This document shows positions 1 to 11,797 of a stretch of DNA of 64,000 nt, one piece after another (the stretch's first letter is position 1; each line of letters begins with the position of its first letter). Source of the stretch: Albifimbria verrucaria (lineage: Eukaryota; Ascomycota; Sordariomycetes; Hypocreales; Stachybotryaceae). The stretch is taken from the NCBI GenBank assembly GCA_020081605.1, contig JAHREC010000013.1:5022001-5086000 (forward strand), read 5' to 3'. A program made the translations under genes and the position numbers. The notes beneath the pieces were generated by a model. The model worked only from the letters and a program-made list of their open reading frames with translations, searched no databases and was not told the DNA's origin.

Positions 1-55
1 GTAGGAGGGCACAAAAAGAAAACAATCTCTATATTTTTTTCCGTCACAACACAAG

Positions 56-2029
56 ATGTTACCCGACCAAGGTAGCGGAGGATCGATCGAGCGGTCCCGG
101 AGGAGTTTGTCCACCTCAACCTCGCGAGCTGCTGCTGAGGGCGAATCCTGCCAGGAGACCGAGGTTCAGATCCAAGAGCCAACTCACGGCGACGAAGAAC
201 TCAAGACTACTTCACAGACATCACAAGAATCCCCGAGGCAATGTGAGTCGGCAGCCAGGGCGGCCGCTTCTGGACCCGCTCCTCTGTCCCGACAGCCATC
301 ACACAGCTCGGCCGCATCAACACCCGCGAGCGAGACTGTTCCAGAACTTCACAACGGGCCATTCTCAGCCCCTCAAGCCCGGCCCGTTGAGCCGCCCGTC
401 ACAAGGGCCACACTTAGTGAGCTCGATGTGTCCAAGATTCTCCACAACCCCAAACTCCGACACGACATCAACTTTGACCCCGAGCTACACTTCAGACCGA
501 ACCTGGACGGTGAGAAGGGTCGACGCAAGCAGGACAGGGCCAACCAGTTCTGGAACGCACTGAAGGCTGAATTGATTGAGTTTGTGACGGACCGACCCAG
601 CTTCTACGAAAAGCATGGACACAGCGACGACTGGACTCTTCCTTCTCTTCTCAAGGCTGTCAAGGACATCATTCAAACCCTAGTGCCCCAGCGCGACCGT
701 CAGTTTCTCGATGAGGGTCTCAATGTGGAGCTCCTTATGCAACAGTTCCACAAGGGTATCGCAGATCTGGAGAAACTCGCCTCATGGTTGTCACGCGTTC
801 TTAAGTCTCACTGCGCTCCTATGCGTGATGAGTGGGTTGACACTATGTACAACCAGCTCAGCAATGGCAACCGCCAGGGTGACATGGACATGCTCGTCAC
901 GGGTATGCGCAGCCTTCTGAGTGTGCTTGAGGCCATGAAGCTCGATGTGGCCAACCACCAGATCCGCTGCTTGAGGCCAGTCTTGATTGAGGACACCACC
1001 CACTTTGAGCAGAAGTTTTTCTACAAGAAGATTCAGTCACGCAAGCTGGACATCAGCACGGCTATGCAGTGGTACCGAGAGGCCGACCTCCGGTACTCGG
1101 GAAGTGTTGGCCATGCTTCGCATTCTTTTGGCGAGATGGGTGTATTCTTTGAGGCGCTCTCACGGCTAATGCTGCCTTCAAACGCCGAAAAGCGGCTGCC
1201 GAGCACGTTTCTGTTTGACGAGGAGCGTATGATGAAACTGCGATCAGATGCCATTGACGCCGTGAACCTGGATATCTGCATGCGCATGTACGAGGATCTG
1301 GAGCGTATCGGGCGCTTCAACACTCTGCCCATGTTTGGTAACCACAATCTCGAGGATGATGCATCAAGCACGACTGGAGAGTTCAACTTTAACACGCCAC
1401 CTGCTACCTCTCGCCCCTCGAGCTTGGTTTTCAGCTCTGCTGGCTCTCAGTGCTCCTCTCCTAGATCTTCACTGGTGCTTCCGTCATACGTGGCGCCTGA
1501 TCACGGCGAGTCCAAGGCTAAGGCCCGCAACGTCTACAACTCACTAGTAGCGCTGATGCAATCCGCTCCCCGGCATCGAGGCAATCTTCTCGCTGGGAGT
1601 CCATGGCCTCCTCGGTGGCTTTGCAGATCTTCCGATTCACCAACGCACCATCGGAGATGCTCCTGTCTTCGAGGAGAAGCTGACTTCTAACTTGTGCAAC
1701 GTCACCTCGCCCATTTACCAAGAAATGGAGCAGAACTTCCACAACCGACTGATGGTCGAGCTGGGCAACCGGGTTCGCGACTTCAAGGCGCTCTCTGGTG
1801 TCGGCCTCTTCTCTGTTGCCACGGGTGGCCGTGTCCAGACCAGCAGCCACTCGGGCCGTGACAGGGAGGGCGACGCCTCACTGCGCGATTCGCAGGAAGA
1901 GGGGGCATTGAAGACATGGCCACGCGCCTTGCTCATCTCGGCATCCTGCACTGGAGGGTATGGGCTCAGCTAGCGTATGCTGGCGATATTGACCAAATGT
2001 CTCTGGATGTCACTCCCTCTCAAATCTAA
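56..2029 (+). CDS. SOK1: SOK1/Tcp11-family protein (frame broken three times)
   Basis: Fungal T-complex-11 (Tcp11/Sok1) family protein. Yeast Sok1 is a multicopy suppressor of protein kinase A loss, so a role in cAMP/PKA-linked growth signalling is inferred. The N-terminal ~120 residues are Ser/Pro/Ala-rich and probably disordered. The helical Tcp11 region begins near residue 125 (motif ELDVSKILHNPKLRHDINFD) and runs to the end. The reading frame breaks at a C4 run (1568-1571), at CC (1662-1663) and at a G5 run (1901-1905). Restoring one base at each gives a continuous protein of about 658 residues ending at TAA 2027-2029, and the downstream segments (NVTSPIYQEMEQNF, THRLAHLG-like helices) keep family character. 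The start is the first ATG; because the window opens with GT and reaches an AG just before that ATG, an upstream exon outside the window cannot be excluded. Confidence 0.85.
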
Positions 2030-3511
2030 GACAAGACATCCCTTGAAGATGGGTCTTTCCCTTGTATCAGCCAGAAAAAGCATCGCGTGGCTGCCCTTCT
2101 ACATACTCTATTATACCCAGTGTTCTACTGTGGTGTGTGAACCCCTTGACCGACGTTGACTGCCGATCAGTGGGCGACGGAAAGGAGGTTTCAGACATCG
2201 TCAACAGTGCTGTTCCTCACTACAATCCTTTAATTACGCCTAGGCGCGCCACGTCTTTTAGACATCGACTGACTCGATTTGTCAAATCGAATGTTGTCAT
2301 CTCCCTTTTCACCTAGGCCACATCATTGCTGCGACTCTGGTTGATCGCTAGTCGATAAGCTCTTCGGGGTGGGGTGTTTCGAGATCTCCCTCCGTTCGTC
2401 CATTGCACTTCACAGCATCGGCAGCCTGGGTATCTCACCAGCTGAAGATGCATTGGACTGAGCTGTTTTTTTATATTGTGCCGTAAGGCCTCATATACCA
2501 TCCCACTTGGCTATGGGATAGAGATACTGGTCCTGCCTGCCATGGACATATCCCGTGCGGCAGATCTGCATATTCATATGGCGTATGCTGTTACATTTTC
2601 AGGAGTCGTCGAAACTAATTGCTACACAAAAGCTGTGGCTTGAGAATTATGAATTTAGTGAATTGTTTTGGAATTGAGCTGGGAGCTCTTCCCAGGGCAA
2701 GCTCGGGCTGTCTGCATCGTCTAGAATTACGGTGGAAGTTGGCTTAAGGTGTTTTTGTTTGGGCTGCTGGAGTGTAAGAGCCGAAGTCTGGAAACATGAG
2801 CGGACGGAAGCTGGTATATATATCTGTTTTGAGCGTTATAGATGGTTAACATATGCTTTGAGCGGGATAGATAGTCGAGGTCTTAGCTTATAATTGACCC
2901 CGCAACTTTGACTCTTTACAATTCTCTTGGATCCTGATACCTGATATGATGTGAATATGATGATGCTCTTTGCGACTGGTCCATGGTGTTTATGCAAATT
3001 GTTACGACGGTATGTGGCGATCTATTATATAATGGGCATATTCCAAGTTGTTACACATGAGGCAATATCGTAAACTATCCTAACATCCAGACAGAAATTG
3101 GCATCGTTTAACAACTCTCACATAGTCTATCCTGCAGATACAGTGGTATTAATCCCCAACAAACGCCCCAATATACCCCATCGTCTCTCGTCCCGCTTTC
3201 CAGCATTATTTTTTTCTAACGTCTCATCTACTCGGCGCTTGGGTATAAAGCTCCTCCCATCGCAAAGTCGTAGCAGGGCATGGGAGTAATTCCGTTGTTT
3301 AACGAGGGGACAAAGAAAAAGACACCCAAAGAACCAATAGTCTTCCATCATGAGAGGAAAATGTTCAGCCGTCTATCATGTTCGTGAAGCCATCCGGGGA
3401 TTCCAGGAACCGTTATGGTACAGCCAGCGGGGCTCCATCATGCAAAAAGGGAAAAAACACCGGACACATGGTACACAGCTCTACACTGTAGATACAAAAT
3501 CAAGGACAGAC
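2030..3511. other. intergenic, no gene seen
   Basis: This stretch lies between the convergent ends of the SOK1 gene and the Uds1 gene. It is AT-richer than its flanks and has only short shadow reading frames. I see no RNA gene or repeat; it presumably holds both 3' untranslated regions. Confidence 0.6.
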
Positions 3512-6229
3512 TCATGGCTTTCTTGGGCTAAGCGGGCTCTTGCCGGGTCCCTGGGCGCGCTTCAGCTTGTTGAGTTCTTCCTCGAGCTTTCGGGTCTTGG
3601 CCCGCTCCTCCTATAGAGAAACTGTTAGTGAACCTCGCCTGTTATGACTGGGCTAAAAGATTGGGAGGAAACGTACTCTGATATCTTCCTGGAACTTCTT
3701 GCGCTCCTCTCTCATTGTTGCTCGGAACTGCTCGCTCAACATCGATGCTCCTGCACCGGGTCTTGCCGCACCGCCCTGGCCGGGGACCGCCTTTAGTCGC
3801 TCGCTGTCCAGCTCCTCCTGGAGCTTAGCGATCTTCTCGCGTGACCTTTGCACTTCGTCTTCAGCCCGCTCGCGGATCGCAGCCAGCTCGCTGTCGAAGC
3901 CGGACCTGTTATCCAGGGCCTCGTTGAGTTGTGTCTCAAGTGAGGTCTTGACCGCAAGGGCGTCCTCCAGCTTGCTCTCCAGCTCGAGCTTCTCGCGCTC
4001 AGCGCCGATCGTCTCTTTGGTGATATCCTCGAGCTCCTTAAGAGTATCCGCAAGCTCCTGCTTCAACTTGTTGACCTGGGTCTGCAAGTTGGTTACTTGG
4101 GCGCCATTCTTAATAGCTGCCGCGTCCGCCGCACGCTCTGCTCGCGATCCATAGGCGCCATCCAGTTCCGCTCGGGCGAACGTGAGTTCTGTTTTGATCT
4201 CCACCATTGTCATGTTCAGCATGTCTAGCTCTTCCTCCTTCTGTTTGAGAGACGTCTCCTTGGTAGTGAGAGCAGCCTGCGCCTTATCCAGCTCCATCTG
4301 CAAACCAACGGCCTTCTCCTCTGCGGCCTGCTTGGATGAGCTTGCTTGGTCCAACTGAGCACGAACATTCGCAATATCTGCCTCGGCAGCATTTCTCTGC
4401 TTTGTGGCCTCATCTAGCTGCGAATTCAGGCTGACCAGGGCGGCATCGAACTGCGCCAGCTTCTCCGTCGTGTTTCTGCTGTCAGCTTCCGCAGCGGCAA
4501 GGTTGCTTTGCATTTCCTTCAGCTTGATTTCCAGAGCGTCTGCCTTGGCACTACGTTCCCTGGTCACAGCATGGGCAGTTTGTGCCTCGCCAGCTTCGGC
4601 TCGAGCCTTCTCGAGATCTTCCAGGGCCTCCGACAGCATCTTCTGAGCATCCATGGCGTCTTTCTCTGCACGATCCAGCAGTGCACGGCTCTGGTCAAGC
4701 TCCTCCTGCTTAGTCCGGATTTCATTATCCTTTTCGGCGTCAGATTTGTTGTTGAGTTCTCTCTGCTGCTTGATCTGTCGCTTGAGCACTGTCTTCTGGT
4801 CCTTCAAGGTAAGAGTCTGCTTCCAAAGCCACTGCACTCGTGAGGCAAATCCATCGAGACTGTACTGCTCAGTCGTGTCCATGGCGTCTGAATCAGACAT
4901 CTCGTCGTCGTCTTCAAGCCCTTTTTCTAGACGGGCCTTGCGACGGTCTTGCTTTTGTTGCTTGATGTCGGTCAACTCAGACTGCATGATACCCCACAGG
5001 CTAACCAGCACTGATTCAGAGCCCATGTTGCCAGACGAGGAGCTCTGCTGCGCCTGGACAGCAGCCAAGCCATCCTCGAGATATTCAAGCTGACGTCTAA
5101 GCATGTCACTCGTATTGGAGCCCGCTGCTGCATATACATGTGGCGGTTCTTGATAGTTTCCGTACTCCTCAGCGTTAAAAGCAACGATCGTCTGGTGCAG
5201 AGAGCCGTTAAGTCGCGCCAGGCTTTGTTCCATGTCAGATAGTGACCTGGCTAGGTCATCGGTTTGTCTCCGGAGTTGGTCGTTTTCTTCCCGTAGTCGC
5301 TCCATGTCTTCACGAAGCTGGCTATGCTGCTCTCGCACCGGTGAACGTGGTGGAATCTCCATAGGTCTCTCCATGGGTCTCTTGCTAGGGGTAGAAACTC
5401 GTCAAAAAGTAGAGGCCGGTGTCGTCGGCGTTGACATCAAGGCTGCCTTGTTCCTGAGCGTACGTATATAGGCTCTCGGGGCTGCCAGGTACACCACCGT
5501 TGAGCTGGCCGCCTTGCAGTGGAGGCGGCTTCTTCTTGCCTGCCTTGTGTGTCATCTGAAGAATGCCAGCAGTATGTTCGAGGAGTCGGCGATGGGGCTC
5601 CATAAGGCGCTTCTCAAGGTTGAAGAGTTCAGCCGACAGCTCCTCGCATTTCCGCTCGCAATTTTGCCTCTCGGCTTCGGCCTCCTTGGTCTTCTGATCG
5701 CCGCTCAGACGGTTTGACAGGAGACTTTTCCTCCTGCCATCGCTCTTCGTGGGATACAACTTGGTCATGGAGGCCGCGGCATCTCGGTACTTGGATTGGA
5801 TAGTCAGGTTGGCGCGCGTGGCCTCGATGCGCTGGTTTAGTTGCTGGCATTGCTTCTTAAGGTTGTCGACCTCCTCCTGGGACAAGATTTCGTATTGCTT
5901 GCTGTCGCTGAGGGCGGTTTCGGTGAGCAGATGGACTTGGATAGGGTCTTTGAGGTCGACGAGGGCCGAGCTCTGGGGGCGATCCGGGTTCAGCTAAGGA
6001 TGTGTCAGTTTCTGGCAGACGCTAGCGGTGCGGACGGACGGGCGGCATACCGGGTTGAAGCGCGGCGCATCGGCCTCGAATCCGTTCATGATGTCCTTTC
6101 GGTATGCCTCGAGCAAGACCTTGCCCTGGGAGCCCGGGGCGAGGGAGGTGGGAGCATTGAAGGGCCGGAGGAGGCCATGTTGCCGCCTCCGTAGCCGTAG
6201 CCATCCATGTTTGCGTAGGTGCCGTTCAT
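3512..6229 (-). CDS. Uds1-domain coiled-coil septation protein
   Basis: Orthologue of the fungal 'up-regulated during septation' (Uds1) family, thought to act at the septum or in polarized growth. Exon 1 starts at 6229. Intron 5994-6050 joins DAPRFNP to LNPDRPQSS, and a last intron (3611-3676) precedes a terminal exon ending SPLSPRKP. The Uds1 domain occupies roughly residues 60-200 (ILSQEEVDNLKK onward). The remainder, about residues 230-860, is an almost uninterrupted heptad-rich coiled coil with acidic Ser/Asp patches, suggesting a long rod. Predicted length is about 864 residues. There are two frame breaks: one near 6130-6165 in a proline-rich N-terminal stretch and one near 5385-5405. 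At the second, the frame ends at a stop just before the next frame opens (STPSKRPMERPM); a small intron there is an alternative to a sequencing slip. Confidence 0.85.
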
Positions 6230-6890
6230 TGGGCGACTAAAGCATTATTCTTTGCGAAGAGACGTTTCAGGTAGTTTCGCTAGGGAGCTGCGCAGCTCGC
6301 CATATGATGTGGCCGGCTGTCGGTGGGAGGAGGATGGTCTATATATCAAACGGCGGGTCGCACGACTCGACGCAAGCGGTCGGCGATGCGATGCGGTGCG
6401 TGGCGATGTGGTGCGAAACGATGCGCAACCACCCAAGCCGTAGGTGATCGGATCCGGAGGTCTCGCGTCTGTCCTCTCGTCGTCCCGCTTTCCTCACTCT
6501 GCCTCAAATCCACGAGGTTGGAAGGCAAAGGATCGGCTTTTGAAAAAGGAGGTTCGGCGCTGATCCCTTTGGTCAAAATCGCAGTGGAACCCCCTGCCCT
6601 GGCTGCTTGTTGGAGATGCGGCTGGGGATTTTTGGGCTTAACGCTGGTGGGTTTATTGGGGAAGCAGATGGGGATGGGGAGGGGTCTTCTGGACCCAATG
6701 GACCCATTGGGCCCATTGGTGAGGTGAAGCCACGCAGCGCAGGGGCTGAGCCGCTAAATCACGCGCCAACGCCTGCCTGCTTTGGGTAGTTTTCCATCGC
6801 AGACAGGCACTAACGAGGCCTGCTGGACCCCCGTCTGCCAGCGCTCTGCCCTGTACTCTGCTGTGCTTGTAGCGGGCGAGTGAGACCTGG

Positions 6891-6908
6891 CCCAGCCCAG
6901 CCCAGCCC
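6891..6908. repeat. short (CCCAG)n tandem run
   Basis: Three to four direct copies of CCCAG/GCCCA. It is a low-complexity intergenic run with no visible function. Confidence 0.7.
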
Positions 6909-7085
6909 GTGTTGGACATTCATTTTGGCCTGTCCGCATTTGGGGCCGGCTTACCCAGCGTGGCTTTGGCTCTACCTACATGTGACGTGAGCTCAAGCCA
7001 TGCATGCTCAGATATCAAAGCCCCAATGCGCTCATCACAGACAACAGGCACATTCAGGCCGACCGGATCCCCGTTCTGTGCACCA

Positions 7086-7130
7086 CAATTCATTTGCTGA
7101 TTCACTTATTCATTCAATAATTCATTCATT
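7086..7130. repeat. imperfect ATTC-type microsatellite
   Basis: Imperfect repeats of ATTCATT and ATTCACTT units upstream of the unannotated 3' region of the Dsc2-like gene. A possible polymorphic marker; no function seen. Confidence 0.7.
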
Positions 7131-7410
7131 CCACCCCTCATGGGTTAGTCGAATATCTAGCACTGCCATTTGCTGCTAGTTCGAAGCTACCCAGCTTCTC
7201 CAATTTCAACAATGGAGCAGAGCTTTGGTGTTTGGGTAACCTTTTACTAGCGTCAACCCTGTCTGCTGTCTACGAAGACGTTGCTGCAATGCTGCCGTCC
7301 ACGTCCCGCAGTTGAGCTGCCTAAGCTTTCGATCTGTCGCCCGGCCTTAACGATGATTTATCACTTTCATTATGTTCCTTAGTGAAGTCTAATATGGTCG
7401 GGAAGCCGCC

Positions 7411-8297
7411 TCATAACGCCTCCCTGAACTGATCAACTATCTGCTGTCCCATCGTGCGTCTCCGCTCGGCTTGGTTGTCCGCCTGTCCTTGGACACCTGT
7501 CGATGCGCCCGTAGATGCATTCTCTCCCTCTAGCCGTCGGCGTAGGCCCTCAAATTCGGCACTGCGTCTTTGGTGGCTCAGTCCGACCATCCATCCCGGT
7601 AATCGCCACGTGATGAGAGACGTCGGCATCAAGCCCTCCCTCCAAGCGTAGCCAATCACCCAGCCGACCAACGCCCCTATCACAGACCCAGGCCACTGCA
7701 GCAGGGCCAGATGAACTGCAAGCGCGTACTTGTATGACTTGTCCGAGAAGGTCAGCCCGGTGAAGGGCTCGCTCGTCGAAGTCGATGGAGCCGTGGCCAC
7801 GCGGTACTTGTACATATGAGGGACCATAACATGGAACTGCGCAAGCGTGGCAAAGAGAATCGGTGTTGGTCCGGCCGGCATGTAGTTGAAAAGCGCGGGT
7901 GAGATGGGCCGCAGCACTGCTAAAATCATGGGCGGGATCAGGGCTGTGAATACAGACGACACCAACAGATATGACTAAACACTGGTCAGACAAGTCATAA
8001 TTTCGACAAGTAGCCTTCAAGTGGACGAAGAGAAGCGTACCGCATATTTCCTAGACCCCACATGCGTTCGACAATCCTCAGGTTATAGAAAGACATTGCT
8101 GCGAACAGCACCTCTGTCGAGTTGGTGTAGCATAGCTGGTAGCTGAGCAGTCTCCAGAACTGCCTGTACCGCCAGAGATGCGTATCAATTAGAATAAATG
8201 CATAATGCTTAACATCGAGAAGGCTGGCCGCAATCGACGTCGACACGACTCCGAGGACGAGCAGCCTCGTGACAGGCGCATTCGCAAACGACGACAT
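7411..8297 (-). CDS. Dsc2/UBAC2-like rhomboid-fold membrane protein
   Basis: Multi-spanning membrane protein resembling Dsc2 (Ucp14/UBAC2), the pseudo-rhomboid subunit of the Golgi Dsc E3 ligase that activates SREBP in fungi. N-terminal hydrophobic segment TRLLVLGVVSTSIAASLL, then the rhomboid-family stretch HLWRYRQFWRLLSYQLCYTN, two or three further membrane segments (LLVSSVFTALIPP; VIGALVGWVIGYAWR) and a Gln/Arg-rich cytosolic tail ending QIVDQFREAL. Intron 7975-8040 joins RKYA to SYLLVSS. One base is missing in the run at 8056-8059; restoring it gives ERMWGSRKYA and a protein of 273 residues, close to family size although a C-terminal UBA domain is not obvious. A generic derlin or rhomboid-like protein is the alternative. 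Confidence 0.75.
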
Positions 8298-8675
8298 GCT
8301 ATACTGATGCGATACTAAAACGTCGGGCCTGAAGCATTCTCGTGGGATGCGGCCTGGTGCTGCGGGGTTCTGGTCGCAGCGTGAACCCGGAGAATCGAAA
8401 GCCGGCGCGCAACAATCTTAACTCTTTTCTGCCTCGAGGTGTGCAAAGGAATCACCGATACGGCAAGATGCTGATTGTTGAAGTCCAAGGTGGCATCATT
8501 GCGTCACGTGGGCGTGGTGAGGTCAGATCCGTTACATGGTGGGGCTACTACAATGCAACTGCTGCACTCCCTCCTGCATTGGAAACATATTAGCGCCTTT
8601 TAGGCAAAGGTACGACCAGCAAAAATGCATGGCTATCAATCTAATCCACAAACTGGCAAAAGAGCAAAAAGATGG
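8298..8675. other. intergenic, no gene seen
   Basis: Promoter region of the Dsc2-like gene next to the tRNA. It contains a TCACGTGGGCGTGG segment (about 8505-8520) that includes a CACGTG E-box; otherwise nothing is recognisable. Confidence 0.5.
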
Positions 8676-8781
8676 TGTCCTCGGTGAGACTCGAACTCAC
8701 GACCTTTGGATGGCTGAATTTGGAATTCATCACATCGATAAGATATGAGACCAACGCTCTAACCAACTGAGCCACGAAGAC
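8676..8781 (-). tRNA. tRNA-Met (CAT), elongator type, with intron
   Basis: The cloverleaf can be drawn by eye. The acceptor stem pairs GTCTTCG with CGAGGAC, followed by discriminator A. The D arm is GCTC-AGTTGGTTA-GAGC and the anticodon loop CTCATAA. The T arm is GTGAG-TTCGAGT-CTCAC, with a five-base variable loop AGGTC. The T-T pair at 31:39 and the TCTCATAATC context are typical of eukaryotic elongator tRNA-Met. A 32-base intron (8712-8743) sits at the canonical site after position 37; the mature tRNA is 74 nt without CCA. Internal A box (TGGCTCAGTTGG) and B box (GAGTTCGAGTC) are present. A T run follows about 70 bases further on only weakly, so the terminator is not assigned. Confidence 0.93.
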
Positions 8782-9168
8782 TTTCTTGTTGTGATTGTTG
8801 ACGGTGAGACAAATATTTTGGCTCATATTGAAATTTGGGAGGGAAACGTGAGATGAAAGTTACTTACCATCATGATTTCCCTTTCATGATACAGTTGTGT
8901 GGGGTACCCCAGAACCCATTAAACAGCAAGTAGGACTCACAGGATTTAGAACGGTGACGTTTCCACATGGTAGAACTCAATAGCCAGCAAAATGAATACC
9001 ATTGCTCCTCCTACGGCACCCACTGGGTATAATTTGGGGCCTTTGATCGCTATTCTACAACACAGAGATGCTTGTATCCCTCGTGAATGATTTCAACGCC
9101 GCGACAAATGAGGCTGGTAGGGACAACATTGATTCCCTGAAAGTCCTCCGGCTTTAATGTATCGGTTT
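8782..9168. other. intergenic, no gene seen
   Basis: Lies between the tRNA 5' end and the stop of the PTC5-like gene. No coding frame, repeat or RNA structure was recognised. Confidence 0.5.
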
Positions 9169-11059
9169 TCACAGCTTAGGCATGGGTGTATCATCAGCAG
9201 TAGCCTCCTCGTTCACCACAACCTCGCCAGTTTTCTCGCCGTTGCCAAAGAAGATGACCTGAACGGTAAGATCGTCACTGTTTGAAGATGAGTTAGCGCC
9301 ATGCTAGGCTTAGAGGACGGGTTCGGGTTTTGTACTTACCGGTATCTTCTTGCGAAAGGCGCAGGGAGAGTGAGCAAGCCGCAGACCTGCTCGTTGTTGG
9401 AACCGCCCAGAGCATTGCGAACCAAGTGAGTCGCCACGTTCTTGTCCTTTACCACAAATCGGTCTTTGGCTTCAGGGTCGATGCCCCATTGCTGTACACG
9501 AATTGGCGTCTTCTGTCCCTCTGGGCCATCCGTCTTGCTCTGCTCCACTGGAAGAGGTCGGTTCGAAGATCCAAAGATCTTGGACCACGCTGCATCAAAC
9601 TGGGAGTTGGACGATGCTGCGGTCTGGCTCTCAATCCACTGGCCAACAAGTCCAACAACCTCCTCGTTTGTCAACATCTCCCACAATCCATCGGTAGCAA
9701 GGACTAGGAAATCGCCTCCTTCTGGGTTAATCTTGGTAGTGGTGATGACTGGCTCAGCAGTCACGTAAGGAGGGACTTGAGCAGAGGAGACGGGCTCCTG
9801 CCAAAGAAGTTCTCTCTTAGCTTGAAAGCCACATCTCGGCTCCACTTGTAGACAGCGTCACCGAAGGCGCGGGTGGGCTCAAGGCCGCCGAGAACACGGC
9901 CGTTGCGGACCACGTGTTCCTCACCAGGATGCTCCTTGCGCATGCGGGCCGCCTCGTTGGGGTTGCTGCCAGTCTGATCTTCCGAAAGAGCAGTGGCCGT
10001 CCATTTGCCAGATCCTGAGCGGCGTCCAAGAATGGCTCGAGAGTCACCAGTGCAGGCCACTCGGAGAAGCTTGCTCCTGCTGTCGTAAAAGGAGAGGAGG
10101 GCACAGGAACCTGACAGCGCAGGCTGCAACAGCTCAGCAGCAACAGTCTTGGAGCTGGACTTGAAGACCTTCTCGACACTCTTGTGAACAATTTCGTCAT
10201 CCAAGCGTGTGAAGCCGGTCTTAATTGCTCCCTCGATAGCCTCGGGAGCGGGAATGTCGCCGGCGGCGGCTTTGTAGGTGTTGTTCAGCTCTGTCGCGAC
10301 GTAGTTGATAAGGCTCTCTCGGAGAGTTGCAGATGTGGTCCAGCCGCTGTAACAGTTTAAGTTAGCATTCCCGGACATGATCCCACAGAGCAGCCTATTT
10401 GATACTCACGAGTGTCCGTCGAACACGCCCCAGAACATCCAGTCGCTCTTGGGCCCTTGAGCGCCAACACTTCGGCTCGGAACCTCGACAATCTTCTCGG
10501 CGTGGTCATCCTCGATGGGGTCGTTGCTCGGCAGCTGAACCAAGTCGTAGCGCGTCACGCCCTCGCCACGGTTCACGGAGAATGACTGCTCGAGTTTGCG
10601 CAGCTTCTGGGTGGCCTGGTCGGGGGTCAACATCTCGACGATTCTGCGACCGTCGTCGCTGGTGTGCTTAGCGATCGGTCCGTCTCCTACGATGGTGCCC
10701 TGTCGCAGCTCGTCGGCGCCTACGACCAAGACGGTGCGAGTGGGGAGGGCATCGGTCTGAGTAGAGGTGAAGCTGTGCGACACAGACTGGCTGGGTTGGA
10801 TGTTAGACGAATTGTATGAATACCAAGCACCGTATCCGACGACAATGCTGGACACCAGCGCAACGGGCAGGCGGCGGAAGTACATGGAGGACTTTAGCGG
10901 CTCATTTGGAGGAAGCGATCGCGGGATGCCGTGGTTGGAGAAGAAGCCTCTGCGCGGCGTGCGGGTGAGGCAGCGGACGGTGCTCAGATGTGTCGGCCGG
11001 ATGACTCTGGAGGCTGCACGATGCATCGGGACTGCTGCGTGCTCTCGGTGGGCTCGCAC
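9169..11059 (-). CDS. PTC5: mitochondrial PP2C phosphatase (pyruvate dehydrogenase phosphatase, Ptc5-like)
   Basis: PPM-family Ser/Thr phosphatase resembling yeast Ptc5, which dephosphorylates the E1alpha subunit of pyruvate dehydrogenase in mitochondria. The N-terminus is Arg-rich with few acids (MHRAASRVIRPTH, a likely targeting sequence), followed by a hydrophobic segment (ALVSSIVVGYGAWY). PP2C motifs occur in order: WMFWGVFDGHSGW, SGSCALLSFYD, ACTGDSRAILG, GGLEPTRAFGD, FLVLATDGLWEML and, in the last exon, DDLTVQVIFFG. Introns are 10347-10409 and 9278-9339. The frame breaks at a triplet C run (9772-9774), and restoring one base joins the segments to give about 588 residues. ATG at 11059 is the first start; the Met 12 codons later begins a cleaner presequence. 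Subcellular site and substrate are inferred from homology. Confidence 0.88.
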
Positions 11060-11797
11060 ACCTGAATGGGAAGTGAAGGGGATTGTGAGCGAGGACGGCG
11101 GATGGCTTCGCAGGATGCTGACACACTGTGGTTCGTCGGGCTAGCGGTTGCGTTGGCGGGCTTACTGAGTGGACGGCCACTGGGAGAGTTATGGGGTCCT
11201 TGCGTATGGGTCCACTGTTCCTATGGGGTCAGGGACGGACGGTGTTGTCTGCTCCCATGAAATGGAGAATCCGGGGTGCAGTGCGTCCTTTGTGCTTGAC
11301 GTGCTTCGGTTTTCGTTTGTGTAAATTGCAAGGGAATCTTGTATTATGATTTTCTATGAAGGATGCGAAATGTTGGAAGGCCTTGAATGCGAATATGTTT
11401 GACAGCAAAGAAGAACCGCTTCGATAGGCAACTGGAGTGCTTATCGACTTGGAAAGGGCACGTGAGCTCAAGGTCCAGCACTCAGTCACAGGTGACCTGG
11501 CCCACCTACCCTAAGGCCAAGCCGAGGCTTTCCCCATGGTGTGCCAACCACCCTCGCGGAATGAGACATGCAGGTCATGTCCGAGGTTTGCAGGGCAGTG
11601 ACAGCTGTTGGTGAATACGGTATCACAGGTCCTTAGTTGGCTGTGATCGCGGCTGTGATTGTAAAACAACCACATTAGGACATGGGGCTCAGTCGTGTAC
11701 GATAAACCGGCGCTTATCTAAATCCTATCCTCACCATCAAACCTGGCTGAACCAGTGGCGCATTTTGTCTCGTTAACAATCTTCCGCACAACCAACC
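11060..11797. promoter_or_regulatory. divergent intergenic region between PTC5-like and PEX39-like genes
   Basis: Bidirectional promoter space of about 740 bases. It contains one GACAGCTG motif (11600-11607), 198 bases before the PEX39-like ATG, the same 8-mer that recurs in the 53-60 kb array. No gene was seen. Confidence 0.5.

Larger units (their letters stand above)
6230..7410. other. intergenic, short simple repeats only
   Basis: Promoter side of the Uds1 gene and 3' side of the Dsc2-like gene. It holds a GATGCG/GTGCG-like degenerate run (about 6375-6430), a CCCAG tandem run (6891-6908) and an ATTC-type microsatellite (7086-7130). No coding frame is convincing. Confidence 0.6.

Noticed and set aside
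8676..8781. Minus-strand open frame across the tRNA
   Set aside because: The cloverleaf and internal promoter boxes explain the sequence; the frame is incidental.
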